From positions 1-33,649 of the forward strand of contig SHZI01000018.1 of NCBI GenBank assembly GCA_009692345.1: DNA of 33,649 nucleotides. Direction: 5' to 3'. The stretch comes from Gammaproteobacteria bacterium (GTDB taxonomy: Bacteria > Pseudomonadota > Gammaproteobacteria > Steroidobacterales > GCA-2729495). Within the stretch, counting starts at the first letter, position 1. Each line of letters begins with the position of its first letter. A model generated the notes under the pieces. The model was not told the origin of the DNA and made no database searches. It was given only the letters and a program-made list of their open reading frames with translations. This document shows positions 1 to 8,605 of this stretch, in pieces. The position numbers and the translations under genes are program-made.

Positions 1-1370
1 AGACCGAGCTGCCGGCCCCGGGGCGTGAGGCGCGCGTCGGCGTTGTCTTCCCGCAGCAGCAGACGGTGTTCGGCACGGCTGGTGAACATCCGGTAGGGCT
101 CGGTGGTGCCCCGGCTGATCAGGTCGTCCACCAGCACGCCCAGATAGGCCTCGTCCCGCCGGGGGGACCAGGGCTCGGCATCCTGGGCGGACAGCGCCGC
201 GTTGATGCCGGCGATGAGGCCCTGGGCGGCGGCTTCCTCGTAGCCCGTCGTGCCGTTGATCTGCCCCGCGAACCAGAGCCCGGCAAGGCTGCGGGTCTCC
301 AGGGTGTTCCGCAGGCCCCGGGGGTCGAAGTAGTCGTACTCGATGGCGTAGCCCGGCCGGGTGAGGTGGGCGTTCTCGAAGCCCGGGATCGTGCGCACGA
401 AAGCCTGCTGCACGTCGTAGGGCAGGCTGGTGGAAATGCCGTTGGGGTACAGCTCCGTGGAGTTCAGACCCTCGGGCTCGACAAAGATCTGGTGGGAGTC
501 CTTGTCGGCGAAGCGCACGATCTTGTCTTCCACCGACGGGCAGTAGCGGGGGCCGACGCCTTCGATCACGCCCGTGTACATGGGCGAGCGGTCCAGGGCG
601 TTGCGGATCAGGTCGTGGGTCGCGGCGGTGGTGCGGGTGATGTGGCAAGGCACCTGGCGGGGATGATCGGCCCGGCGGCCCAGGAAGGAGAACACGGGCT
701 CGGGCGTGTCGCCGTGCTGGACCGTCATCGCGCTGAAGTCGACGGAGCGGGCATCGATACGGGGCGGCGTGCCCGTCTTGAGGCGGCCCACGTCGAAGGG
801 CAGTTCCCGCAGGCGCGCGGCCAGGCCCACGGAGGCAGCGTCGCCGGCGCGGCCGCCGGAGTAGTTGGTCAGGCCCACATGGATGCGGCCGGCCAGAAAA
901 GTGCCGACCGTGAGGACGACGGCCCGGGCGTGAAAGCGCAGTCCGGACTGGGTGACCACGCCGGTGACGTGGTCGCCTTCGACGATGAGATCATCCACGC
1001 CCTGCTGGAACAGGAGCAGGTTCGGCTGGGCGTCGAGCAGCGCCCGTACCGCCTGGCGGTAGAGCGCCCGGTCGGCCTGGGCCCGGGTGGCCCGGACGGC
1101 CGGGCCCTTGCTGGAATTGAGGGTGCGGAAGTGGATGCCGGCCTGGTCGGCGGCCCGGGCCATGAGCCCACCCAACGCGTCGATCTCCCGGGCGAGATGG
1201 CCCTTGCCGATGCCGCCAATGGCGGGGTTGCAGCTCATCTGGCCAACGGTTTCCAGATTCTGGGTCAGCAGCAGCGTGCGGGCGCCCAGGCGCGCGGCGG
1301 CCGCGGCAGCTTCGGTGCCCGCATGGCCACCGCCCACCACGATCACATCAAAGGTATTGCTGCCCGTCAT
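1..1370 (-). CDS. mnmG: MnmG, tRNA uridine-5-carboxymethylaminomethyl modification FAD enzyme (C-terminus off the window)
   Basis: FAD-dependent partner of MnmE; together they install the 5-carboxymethylaminomethyl group on wobble uridine 34 of several tRNAs. Reading leftward from the ATG at 1370, the protein begins [20 protein letters not shown], and residues 13-22 form the [10 protein letters not shown] dinucleotide-binding loop. Further family blocks are [14 protein letters not shown] near residue 45, the [10 protein letters not shown] region, and [18 protein letters not shown] in the C-terminal half. About 456 codons are present; the family is about 620-630 residues, so the missing part is the C-terminal MnmE-binding domain beyond position 1. 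An ATG at 1380 is out of frame, and 1370 matches the usual N-terminus. A divergent cyclase gene separates it from mnmE, which is unusual. Confidence 0.97.
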   Translation of the reverse strand, partial: MTGSNTFDVIVVGGGHAGTEAAAAAARLGARTLLLTQNLETVGQMSCNPAIGGIGKGHLAREIDALGGLMARAADQAGIHFRTLNSSKGPAVRATRAQADRALYRQAVRALLDAQPNLLLFQQGVDDLIVEGDHVTGVVTQSGLRFHARAVVLTVGTFLAGRIHVGLTNYSGGRAGDAASVGLAARLRELPFDVGRLKTGTPPRIDARSVDFSAMTVQHGDTPEPVFSFLGRRADHPRQVPCHITRTTAATHDLIRNALDRSPMYTGVIEGVGPRYCPSVEDKIVRFADKDSHQIFVEPEGLNSTELYPNGISTSLPYDVQQAFVRTIPGFENAHLTRPGYAIEYDYFDPRGLRNTLETRSLAGLWFAGQINGTTGYEEAAAQGLIAGINAALSAQDAEPWSPRRDEAYLGVLVDDLISRGTTEPYRMFTSRAEHRLLLREDNADARLTPRGRQLG

Positions 1371-1562
1371 CGGTGGGCATTCTAGCCGCCGCCCAGCGGC
1401 GGTGTTGGTGGCGGCGGTGGCGCCGGGACAGGGGGCCGTCGGGTTGACGCGTTATGGCAAGGAATTTACCCGGAACCCCGTCACGGTTTGGCCGGTGGGG
1501 GTGTGCCAGCATCGTCCGCAATAAAGATCGGCATCACGCCGGCAATAAGAAGAACTTCAACT
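1371..1562. other. Spacer between mnmG and the divergent cyclase gene
   Basis: This 192-base spacer must hold the 5' signals of both mnmG (minus) and the cyclase gene (plus). A GC-rich inverted repeat, CCGCCGC-cca-GCGGCGG, lies just upstream of mnmG. A TTGACG at 1444-1449 resembles a -35 element, but I see no matching -10 at normal spacing, so no promoter is called. An AAGAAG stretch about ten bases before the ATG at 1563 could serve as a weak ribosome binding site. Confidence 0.4.
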
Positions 1563-2825
1563 ATGGAAGCGCCCGCCCTGCCCGCATCTTTGGCCGTTGT
1601 GCCATCTGGCCCCGGTTCTGGCCGGATCGACCAGCGGGCCGCCCTGCTCTACGCCGCCTGGGCAGGCATTGCCGCCCTGGCGCAGGGCGCCGGCACAGTG
1701 CCTCTGCCTGCCGGCGCCGCGTTAGTTCTCGGTCTGGGCTGTGCGCTCACCCTGGGCCTGTTCCTGGGGCTGGCCCGCCTGCCCGTGGAGCAGCCCTCCG
1801 CTGCGCTGCTGGCAACGGCCCAGTCCCTCATGGGGATCGTCTGGTCCACCCTGTTTGCCTGGTACACAGCCGGGTCACCTGCGGGCGCCGTGCTGAGCGT
1901 GGGGATGTACCTGTCGGCCAGCGCACTGGCCGTGCCCGCAGCCAGCCTACCCGCACTGGGCATCCTGACCTGCGGCGCCGCGCTCCTGAGCGCCGCAGCA
2001 CCGCTGCTCCACCAGGGCCTGCTCCTGCAGTCGGGTGCCTCCACTGCTTGGGCGCCCCTGCTGCCCCTGCTCCTCCCCAGCCTGGTGCTCAGTGTGCTGC
2101 TGGCAGCCATCTACCTGGCCGCCCGGACTTTGACCAGCGCCCGGGAGCAACTGCAGGCGCGCAATGCGGAACTGCAGGCGGGCATCGAGCAGATCACCCG
2201 TCGGGCGGAACGGGACCAGCTCACCAACTCCTACAACCGGCACTCCATTCTGGAACTGGTGGCCCGGGAGAAGTCCCGGGCCGACCGGGGTGGCGGGGAT
2301 CTGTGCGTGTGCCTGCTGGACATCGACCACTTCAAGAACATGAACGACCAGTACGGCCACCAGACCGGGGACCGGATCCTGGCGGCCTTTGCGCGGCGGG
2401 TGCGTGGGGCGCTGCGCACCATGGACACCGTGAATACCGCCGGTCTGCCCATGGGCCTGCCCGCCACGCTGGTTGAGGACCATAGCGAGCCCAGAACGGC
2501 AGGCCGCAGCGCCTTCGGTCGGGTCGGCGGCGAAGAGTTCATCGTGCTGCTGCCCGAGACCTCACTGCGGGGGGCCCTCCGGTGCGCTGAGCGCATCCGC
2601 CAGGCCGTGGTGCGCCGGCCCTTCGACGGGCTGCATCACGTCACCGTGTCCATCGGCATCGCCGAGTATCTTCCGGGGGAAACGGTGTCGAGCCTGATCG
2701 GCAGGGCCGACGAAGCGCTCTACGCCGCGAAGCACGCGGGCCGTAACCAGGTGCACTGCGCCACGCCCGACGGCGGCCGCAGCGCCATAGTGATGCGCAC
2801 GTTCATGAAGAGCACCGGCCCGTAG
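1563..2825 (+). CDS. Membrane-anchored diguanylate cyclase with an insertion before the GGEEF loop
   Basis: Predicted to make cyclic di-GMP from two GTP at the inner membrane. Using the ATG at 1563 (an in-frame TTG at 1488 is less likely) it has 420 residues. Residues ~20-190 contain five or six hydrophobic stretches without charged catalytic residues, so a membrane sensor is likely. The GGDEF domain follows: LTNSYNRHS, the metal/substrate segment DIDHFKNMNDQYGH, the signature GRVGGEEF (GGEEF at 322-326), and the C-terminal VSIGIAEY and ADEALYAAKHAGRNQV blocks. The active-site loop is intact. RTMD (285-288) would be the RxxD inhibitory site, but 33 residues separate it from GGEEF instead of the usual five. 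It lies between mnmG and mnmE on the opposite strand from both. Confidence 0.9.
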   Translation: MEAPALPASLAVVPSGPGSGRIDQRAALLYAAWAGIAALAQGAGTVPLPAGAALVLGLGCALTLGLFLGLARLPVEQPSAALLATAQSLMGIVWSTLFAWYTAGSPAGAVLSVGMYLSASALAVPAASLPALGILTCGAALLSAAAPLLHQGLLLQSGASTAWAPLLPLLLPSLVLSVLLAAIYLAARTLTSAREQLQARNAELQAGIEQITRRAERDQLTNSYNRHSILELVAREKSRADRGGGDLCVCLLDIDHFKNMNDQYGHQTGDRILAAFARRVRGALRTMDTVNTAGLPMGLPATLVEDHSEPRTAGRSAFGRVGGEEFIVLLPETSLRGALRCAERIRQAVVRRPFDGLHHVTVSIGIAEYLPGETVSSLIGRADEALYAAKHAGRNQVHCATPDGGRSAIVMRTFMKSTGP

Positions 2826-2869
2826 CACCGAGTAGCAGCACCTTTTTAGTAGTCAGCCCGGTCAGCGGT

Positions 2870-3290
2870 TCCCCCGTGACCTGGCGGATGCGATGAAAGA
2901 TCGCCACGTCCAGCAGCTGGCCGATCAGGAACGCCACCAGCGACCCGACAATCACCCACATACCCTGCCCGTAGATAGCGGCGAAGGCCGTCTGCAGGTT
3001 GTCCACGCCCTGATTCTGGCAGGACGTCACCCACCAGTCCGCCGGTGACAGCTGGATGACCACCCAGGCGATGAGGAACGCGTAGGAGATCAGCGCCACT
3101 GCCAGAAAAGACAGGAACCGCACGCCATTGCGGCCGTAGTACTCGTTCACCACGTCCGTCATGAGGAAGACGACCGGCCAGAGGATCACGCCCGACGTGA
3201 AGTTTCAGGGTGGGGTCTGCCCGAACAGAGACCAGTTGAAGGGCTGGAGGCCGAGCGGTTCCGGCCTCAAAGCCCATCGCGTTCACGTCG
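2870..3290 (-). pseudogene. Remnant of a YhhQ/QueT-type queuosine precursor transporter (VUT family)
   Basis: The core reads VILWPVVFLMTDVVNEYYG, then GVRFLSFLAVALISYAFLIAW, and later VAFLIGQLLDVAIFHRIRQV. The TD(V/I)NEYYG motif and QLxDVxxFHRIRxxTGE segment are family hallmarks; relatives are multi-pass transporters of about 220-240 residues used for 7-deazaguanine precursor uptake. The readable frame starts after a TGA near 3209 and loses family similarity after VTGE (~2870), where relatives continue with a further membrane region. Upstream, frame-shifted sequence LQPFNWSLFGQ (~3215-3260) looks like a continuation of the same gene, which would require two small indels. It is short at both ends and has no start at the expected place, so I call it a decayed gene. 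Confidence 0.7.
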
Positions 3291-3422
3291 TTCTCGAGGA
3301 GGACTCCACTCATGACCGTCGCTGAGGATTCGTCATAGTGTCCCGCTGTGCGCAACCCGGCTTCCATCGCCTGCTGACCTCAAGCGGAAGCTACTGGAAT
3401 GATTGGGTCCCCGCCGGTCAAT
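3291..3422. other. Unassigned sequence between the transporter remnant and mnmE
   Basis: No gene is recognised here on either strand. Short open stretches exist, such as a minus-strand frame beginning near 3367 that runs into the transporter remnant, but their translations match nothing I know. No clear terminator with a T-tract follows mnmE. The stretch may be debris from the event that separated mnmE from mnmG. Confidence 0.4.
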
Positions 3423-4778
3423 TTACTTGCCGATGCAGAACTTACCGAAGATCTCCCCCAGCAAATCGTCGCTCGTAAACTCCCCGGTGATCTCCGCCAG
3501 GGCGTGCTGAGCCGCCCGCAGTTCCTCCGCCAGCAACTCCCCCGCCCGGTTCTGCTCCAGCTGCGCCCGGCCCGCGTCGAAATGTCCCCGCGCGCGGCGA
3601 ATGCTGTCCACATGTCGCTGCCGGGCGATCACGGTGCCTTCACCCGGATCACCGAAGCCAGCCCTGTCCTTAATCGCCTCGCGCAGCTGATCGAGGCCAG
3701 CCCCGGTCAGCGCCGACAGCGCGACCTGCTGAGGATCCTGTCCGGAAGCCAGCCCCGGTGCCTCCCCCGTCACGTCGATTTTGTTCCGCACCACGATCAC
3801 TGGCACGCCATCCGGCACCTCAGCCAGCAGCGCCTCAACCGATCCCGGATCGCTCGCATCCACCACCAGCAGCGTCAAATCAGCGACGGCGAGCTGGCCG
3901 CGGGTGCGCTGCACCCCTTCCCGCTCAATCACATCCGCAGTCTCCCGCAAGCCGGCCGTGTCCACGATGTGTACCGGCAGGCCGTCGATTTCCAGATGCT
4001 CCCGCACCAGATCCCGGGTCGTGCCGGGCTGGTCCGTGACGATGGCCGCCTCGTAGCCGGCCAGCCGGTTGAGCAGGCTCGACTTGCCACTGTTGGGACG
4101 CCCGGCAATCACCACGTGAATGCCGTCCCGGAGCAGGCGGCCCTGGCGCGCTGCCGCCTCAAGACGCGTGAACTCCCCCGCCACCGTGTCCAGGCGACGG
4201 CGCAGCTCATCAGTCCCGAGAAAATCGATCTCCTCCTCCGGAAAGTCGATGGCCGCCTCCACGTAGATCCGCAGCGCCGTCACCTGCTCGTTCAGCCCGA
4301 GGATCGCCGCCGAGAACTCGCCGGATAAGGAGCGCTGTGCAGCCCGCGCTGCCGCTTGCGAGCCCGCAGCGATGAGGTCGGCCACAGCCTCCGCCTGCAA
4401 CAGGTCCAGTTTGTCATTCAGGAAGGCCCTCTCGGAAAACTCGCCGGGCCGGGCCAGCCGGGCACCGAGAGCAACGACCCGGGCCACGAGCATGTCGAGG
4501 AGCACGGGGCCGCCATGGGCCTGCAGTTCCAGCACGTCTTCCCCGGTGTAGGAGTTCGGCGCGGGAAAGTACAGCGCCAGGCCGGTATCGAGGGTCTGCC
4601 CGTCCCCACCCCGGAAGGCGTGGAGCGTGGCCAGGCGCGGCGCCGGGCAACTGCCGAGTATGGCCTCGGCTATGGCGCGTACGCCGGGTCCGGAGATGCG
4701 GACGATACCCACCCCGCCCCGCCCCGCCGCTGTCGCGCGGGCGACGATGGTCGTGGGCAGTGGCTGCCCGGCACCCAA
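3423..4778 (-). CDS. mnmE: MnmE (TrmE), tRNA modification GTPase
   Basis: Potassium-activated GTPase that works with MnmG on wobble uridine 34. The 451-residue protein has the N-terminal tetrahydrofolate-binding domain (TIVARATAAGRGGVGIVRIS), a helical domain, and an inserted G domain: G1 GRPNSGKS at 226-233, G2 PGTTRD, G3 DTAG and G4 NKID. It ends with FCIGK, the invariant C-terminal cysteine motif. The start is a TTG at 4778, one base after the yidC stop codon. No ATG or GTG lies in frame nearby, and the family's conserved segment begins about nine residues later. It is the last gene of the rpmH-rnpA-yidC-mnmE run. Confidence 0.97.
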   Translation of the reverse strand: MGAGQPLPTTIVARATAAGRGGVGIVRISGPGVRAIAEAILGSCPAPRLATLHAFRGGDGQTLDTGLALYFPAPNSYTGEDVLELQAHGGPVLLDMLVARVVALGARLARPGEFSERAFLNDKLDLLQAEAVADLIAAGSQAAARAAQRSLSGEFSAAILGLNEQVTALRIYVEAAIDFPEEEIDFLGTDELRRRLDTVAGEFTRLEAAARQGRLLRDGIHVVIAGRPNSGKSSLLNRLAGYEAAIVTDQPGTTRDLVREHLEIDGLPVHIVDTAGLRETADVIEREGVQRTRGQLAVADLTLLVVDASDPGSVEALLAEVPDGVPVIVVRNKIDVTGEAPGLASGQDPQQVALSALTGAGLDQLREAIKDRAGFGDPGEGTVIARQRHVDSIRRARGHFDAGRAQLEQNRAGELLAEELRAAQHALAEITGEFTSDDLLGEIFGKFCIGK

Positions 4779-4779
4779 G

Positions 4780-6471
4780 CTAGTCGGCGCCCAGCACCTT
4801 GTTGATGCGCCACTGCTGGGCGATCGAGAGTACCGAGTTGGTCAGCCAGTAGAGAACCAGACCAGCGGGAAAAAACGCGAAGAAGCCAGTGAACACGATC
4901 GGCATGATCTGCATCATCTTGGCCTGCACGGGGTCCGGCGGCGGCGGGTTCAGCTTCTGCTGGAAAAACATGGCTGCACCCATCAGCAGGGGCAGGATGA
5001 AGAACGGGTCCTTCGACGACAGGTCGGTAATCCAGAGCGCGAACGGCGCCTGGCGCATCTCGACGCTCTCCAGAAGCACCCAGTAGAAGGCAATGAAGAA
5101 CGGAATCTGCACCAGCATGGGCAGGCAGCCCGCGGCAGGATTGATCTTCTCTTTCTTGTAGAGCTCCATGAGCGCCGTGCTCATGGCCTGGCGGTCGTCC
5201 TTGTAACGTTCCTGCAGGGCCTTCATGCGGGGCTGCAACTTGCGCATGCCCGCCATGGACCGCCCGCTCGTCTCGCTCAGCTTGTAGAAGACCAGCTTGA
5301 TCAGCAGGGTCACCAGAATGATGGTGAGACCCCAGTTGTGGACCAGGTTGTGCACATTGTCGAGCAGCCAGAACATCGGCTGGGCCAGCAGCGTCAGCCG
5401 CCCGTAGTCCACGGTAAGCTCGAGCCCGGGCGCGGTGGCTTCGAGCTGGTCCTGCAACTTGGGACCAATGAAGAGTTTGGCACTGAACTGAGCCGAACTC
5501 GCGGGGGCGATGGACTGCCGTGGGCCGATCGCGCTGACCAGGAACTTGCCGTCTGCGAAGCTGCCGTTATAAATCCAGCTTTCCGCCGCGGGCGGGATGG
5601 CGGCCGCCAGGAAGTGGTGCTGAATGGCACCAAACCAGCCCTGGACAACAGTCTGCGTGAAGGGCGTCGTCGGCAGGTCTTCCACATCCAGTTTGGAGTA
5701 CTTGTTGCCGTCGTAGGCCACGGGGCCGTTGAAGGAGTAGGTCTCGACATCAAACATGCTCTGGTTGGGCGGCGTAAACAGCCGCTGCATCTGCAGGTAC
5801 TCGGCGGTCTCGTAGGGCAACGCGCTGTTGTTCTGGACGGTGTAATCCAGATCGATTTCGTAGCCACCCGGACGGAGGGTGTAGGTCTTGGTGACCACAA
5901 TGCCGGTGGGACTTGTCCAGGTGAGCGGTACCTTCAGTTCGCTGGCACCAGGGGCCAGAGTAAAGCTCGTGGTGGGGCTGGTGAACGTCGCCAGGTGGTT
6001 GGCCTCGGGCTGGCCATCCGCCGCGCGCAGCCCGCCCTGAAGAACAAAGAGGCGCTCCGGTTTGGTGGAGAGCAGCTCCACTGGCACGTCGGGCTCATCT
6101 TTGTGGACGGGGTAAGCCGGCAGCAAGGTGGCGACGATGTTGCCGCCGACGGTATCGATGACCAGATCCAGGACATCCGTCCGGACCTGGATGCGGGTCG
6201 ACGGCGCCGCGACCGCAGGGGCGACGTCGGCCAGGGTGGTAAGGGCCGCGGTTGCGGCTGAGGGCGAGGTACCGGGCAGCGCCGGCAAGGACGGCGGCGC
6301 AAGCGGCGCGGCGGTTGCCGGCGTTGCGGCTGTGCCGTCAGGGGCCCCGGTGTTCGATGCCGCGGCAGTCACCGGTTTGGGCGCGAAGGTTGTGGTCCAG
6401 GTCTGCACCGTCAGCCAGACCAGCATCAGCAGGCCGACCCAGAGAAAAATCCGCAGGTTGTCGGTGGTCAC
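4780..6471 (-). CDS. yidC: YidC, inner-membrane protein insertase
   Basis: Inserts and folds inner-membrane proteins, alone or with SecYEG. With the GTG at 6471 the product is 563 residues, normal for the Gram-negative form. The first membrane segment (IFLWVGLLMLVWLTV) is followed by a long alanine/proline-rich linker and the large periplasmic beta domain. The conserved C-terminal hydrophobic core includes WGLTIILVTLLIKLVFY, then AGCLPMLVQIPFFIAFYWVL, and FFAFFPAGLVLYWLTNS. The start is chosen because GTG overlaps the rnpA stop (GTGA), indicating translational coupling; a longer frame would invade rnpA. The small yidD gene often found between rnpA and yidC is absent. Confidence 0.97.
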   Translation of the reverse strand: MTTDNLRIFLWVGLLMLVWLTVQTWTTTFAPKPVTAAASNTGAPDGTAATPATAAPLAPPSLPALPGTSPSAATAALTTLADVAPAVAAPSTRIQVRTDVLDLVIDTVGGNIVATLLPAYPVHKDEPDVPVELLSTKPERLFVLQGGLRAADGQPEANHLATFTSPTTSFTLAPGASELKVPLTWTSPTGIVVTKTYTLRPGGYEIDLDYTVQNNSALPYETAEYLQMQRLFTPPNQSMFDVETYSFNGPVAYDGNKYSKLDVEDLPTTPFTQTVVQGWFGAIQHHFLAAAIPPAAESWIYNGSFADGKFLVSAIGPRQSIAPASSAQFSAKLFIGPKLQDQLEATAPGLELTVDYGRLTLLAQPMFWLLDNVHNLVHNWGLTIILVTLLIKLVFYKLSETSGRSMAGMRKLQPRMKALQERYKDDRQAMSTALMELYKKEKINPAAGCLPMLVQIPFFIAFYWVLLESVEMRQAPFALWITDLSSKDPFFILPLLMGAAMFFQQKLNPPPPDPVQAKMMQIMPIVFTGFFAFFPAGLVLYWLTNSVLSIAQQWRINKVLGAD

Positions 6472-6974
6472 GTGATGCTCTTCCCTGTCGAGTGGCCTTC
6501 TGCCTGGCCTATTGGTTTGCTGGCCCCGGCAATCACCCGGACCCAATGTTTTTCGAGGCTCGCCACCAGCGCACCGCTCGGTGCCGCTTTCGCCCCGTCC
6601 CGGGCGAGGACGACGAGGTCCACCGCAGGAAGGCCTGCTGCCCGCAACCGGAAACTCTCCCGGACCAGGCGCCGGAGCCGGTTGCGGCCCACAGCAAGGT
6701 GCACCTTCTGCTTTGAAATCGCAAAGCCGAGGCGGGGTCGATTCAGTAAGTTCGGGTTGAAAAGAATGGTGAAGAACCGATCCGCTGACCGCTGGCCGTT
6801 CTGAAAGACGGTATCAAATTCTGTCCCGTGCAACAGCCGCAGCTGCCGGGGGAAGCTTTGCTCGTGTTGTCCCGCGGGCTGGGTGGGAAGCGGGGCGATC
6901 GGGACATTCCCTTGGTGTGCGTTGCAGTGACTCGTGGCAGGCGGAACGCTGCCATCAGGCCGCCGTCCCCTCAA
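6468..6974 (-). CDS. rnpA: RnpA, protein subunit of ribonuclease P
   Basis: Protein cofactor of RNase P, which removes 5' leaders from pre-tRNAs. The family core starts at FPRQLRLLHGTEFDTVFQNG and includes the RNA-binding signature RNRLRRLVRESFR. The only available start is the TTG at 6974, which has AAGGA at 6984-6980 with five bases between; the rpmH stop codon lies inside that ribosome binding site. This gives 168 residues with about 40 unconserved residues before the core, compared with the usual 110-140 total. The gene overlaps yidC by four bases at its 3' end. Alternative rare starts inside the extension cannot be excluded. Confidence 0.93.
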   Translation of the reverse strand: MRGRRPDGSVPPATSHCNAHQGNVPIAPLPTQPAGQHEQSFPRQLRLLHGTEFDTVFQNGQRSADRFFTILFNPNLLNRPRLGFAISKQKVHLAVGRNRLRRLVRESFRLRAAGLPAVDLVVLARDGAKAAPSGALVASLEKHWVRVIAGASKPIGQAEGHSTGKSIT

Positions 6975-6982
6975 CGCCGTCC

Positions 6983-7120
6983 TTAGACCGTGAGGCGGGC
7001 CCGGCCCTTGGCACGCCGGCGCTTGATGACGAGGCGCCCCGCGCGAGTGGCCATGCGAGCTCGGAACCCGTGGGTCCGGACGCGCTTCAGTTTGCTGGGC
7101 TGGTAGGTTCTTTTACTCAT
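6983..7120 (-). CDS. rpmH: Ribosomal protein L34
   Basis: A 45-residue basic protein, too short to stand out by length. The translation from the ATG at 7120 begins [19 protein letters not shown], continues with [11 protein letters not shown], and ends [12 protein letters not shown] before a TAA at 6985-6983. This is the canonical L34 sequence (large ribosomal subunit). It is the first gene of the leftward run, eight bases before rnpA, and is divergent from dnaA, the usual arrangement in Gammaproteobacteria. Confidence 0.97.
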   Translation of the reverse strand: MSKRTYQPSKLKRVRTHGFRARMATRAGRLVIKRRRAKGRARLTV

Positions 7121-7168
7121 GAAGAAATTCGCCGAAAAACAAAAGGATGGGTCTACGCGGAGGGCGGA

Positions 7169-7197
7169 AGGTTAAGGAGCGGCCCTGCGTGTGTCAA
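7169..7197 (-). promoter_or_regulatory. Candidate sigma-70 promoter for rpmH-rnpA-yidC-mnmE
   Basis: On the minus strand a perfect -35 TTGACA (7197-7192) is followed after 17 bases by TAACCT (7174-7169), a 3/6 match to TATAAT. Transcription would begin near 7162, about 40 bases before rpmH. A consensus DnaA box lies 14 bases upstream of the -35, so DnaA could influence this promoter. The -10 is poor, so confidence is moderate. Confidence 0.45.
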
Positions 7198-7210
7198 GAG
7201 CCGTCGGGCC

Positions 7211-7219
7211 TGTGGATAA
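7211..7219 (-). promoter_or_regulatory. Consensus DnaA box upstream of dnaA
   Basis: TGTGGATAA, the exact reverse complement of the strong DnaA box TTATCCACA, lies between the rpmH promoter and the dnaA start. Boxes here commonly mediate dnaA autoregulation and may belong to a bipartite origin. I saw no second perfect box in this intergenic region. Confidence 0.75.
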
Positions 7220-7291
7220 GTCGTTGGTCGCCAGCTAGAATGCTGTGCTGCCTCTTCGCTATAACCATAATCAGATTCACGGGGTGAATCC

Positions 7292-8605
7292 GTGCAGTCT
7301 TCTCTCTGGGGCCGCTGCGTCCAGCAGTTGCGGTCCGACCTGCCTGAACAGCAGTTCAACACCTGGATCCGGCCCTTGCAGGCCGTGGAAGAAGGCCATG
7401 TGCTGCGGCTCCTGGCCCCGAATCGCTTTGTGGTCGACTGGGTGAACAGTAACTGCCTGGACAAGATCAGCGAATTTCTCCGGGAAGCGCCCGGCACGAC
7501 CGTGCGCGTCGAGGTGGGCAGCCTGGCCAATCTGCCGCGAGCTCCCTTGCCCGTTGGGGGTAAGCCCCGGGTCGGCGCTGCCATTGGCGGCCGGCTGAAC
7601 CCCGACTACACCTTCGAGAAGTTCGTCGAGGGCAAGAGCAATCAGATGGCTCGGGCAGCCGCTTTGCAGGTGGCCAGCAACCCGGGCCGTGGCTACAACC
7701 CCTTGTTTATCTATGGGGGCGTTGGGCTGGGAAAGACCCACCTCATGCAGGGCATCGGCCGCGTGATCGTGGCCAATCGTCCGGAGGCACGGGTCGCCTA
7801 TGTGCACTCGGAGCAGTTCGTGGGGGATATGGTTCGTGCACTGCAACACAACACCATCAACGAGTTCAAGGCGGCTTACCGGTCGCTGGACGCCCTCCTG
7901 ATCGACGACATACAGTTTTTTGCCAACAAGGAACGCTCTCAGGAAGAGTTCTTCCATACCTTCAACGCCCTCCTTGAGGAGCAGCGGCAGGTCATCCTGA
8001 CCTGCGACAGATACCCTAAAGAAGTCAATGGCTTAGAGGAACGGCTAAAGTCCCGGTTTGGCTGGGGTCTGACGGTCTCCATCGATCCTCCCGAACTCGA
8101 AACCAGCGTTGCGATCCTCATGAGCAAGGCCGCAGCGGCCCGCAAGGAACTCCCCGAGGCGGTCGCCTTTTTCATCGCCCAGCGGATCCGATCCAACGTG
8201 CGGGAACTGGAGGGTGCGTTGCACAGGGTGATGGCGACCTCCACATTTACCGGTCGGCCTATCACACTGGAGTTTGCGAAGGATGCCCTGCGGGATCTCC
8301 TGGCGGTGCAGGACCGGCTGGTAACGATCGAGAACATCCAGAAGACGGTCGCCGAGTACAGCAAGGTCAGGGTTTCGGACCTGTTGTCCAAGCGCCGTAA
8401 TCGGTCGATTACCCGGCCCCGGCAGATTGCCATGAGCCTGGCAAAAGAGTTGACCAATCACAGTCTTCCGGAGATCGGTGATCAGTTCGGGGGGCGGGAT
8501 CACACAACGGTGTTGCACGCGTGTCGGCGGGTGAAGCTACTGCGGGAATCGGAATCCCGGGTGCGTGAGGATTACCAGAACCTGATCCGGATTCTGACGG
8601 CCTGA
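7292..8605 (+). CDS. dnaA: DnaA, chromosomal replication initiator
   Basis: AAA+ ATPase that binds DnaA boxes at oriC, melts the duplex and recruits the helicase. The 437-residue protein has domain I at the N-terminus ([21 protein letters not shown]), a short linker, Walker [10 protein letters not shown] at 142-150, Walker B LLIDD around 202-206, and the domain IV box-binding signature [15 protein letters not shown] from about 400. It is somewhat short because domain II is compact. The GTG at 7292 is chosen because the next residues match the family N-terminus and GGGGTG lies just upstream. Confidence 0.98.
   Translation: MQSSLWGRCVQQLRSDLPEQQFNTWIRPLQAVEEGHVLRLLAPNRFVVDWVNSNCLDKISEFLREAPGTTVRVEVGSLANLPRAPLPVGGKPRVGAAIGGRLNPDYTFEKFVEGKSNQMARAAALQVASNPGRGYNPLFIYGGVGLGKTHLMQGIGRVIVANRPEARVAYVHSEQFVGDMVRALQHNTINEFKAAYRSLDALLIDDIQFFANKERSQEEFFHTFNALLEEQRQVILTCDRYPKEVNGLEERLKSRFGWGLTVSIDPPELETSVAILMSKAAAARKELPEAVAFFIAQRIRSNVRELEGALHRVMATSTFTGRPITLEFAKDALRDLLAVQDRLVTIENIQKTVAEYSKVRVSDLLSKRRNRSITRPRQIAMSLAKELTNHSLPEIGDQFGGRDHTTVLHACRRVKLLRESESRVREDYQNLIRILTA

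Noticed and set aside
66-1385. Long plus-strand open frame opposite mnmG
   Set aside because: The minus strand encodes a full set of MnmG motifs; the plus translation is a compositional shadow.
2843-2847. T-run after the first cyclase gene as a terminator
   Set aside because: No hairpin precedes it.
2803-3189. yhhQ-like gene as an intact small protein
   Set aside because: The frame begins inside a membrane helix of the family and ends before the last conserved segment, so it is a remnant.
4627-6261. 544-codon plus-strand frame opposite yidC
   Set aside because: No family features; high-GC antisense shadow of a well-conserved gene.
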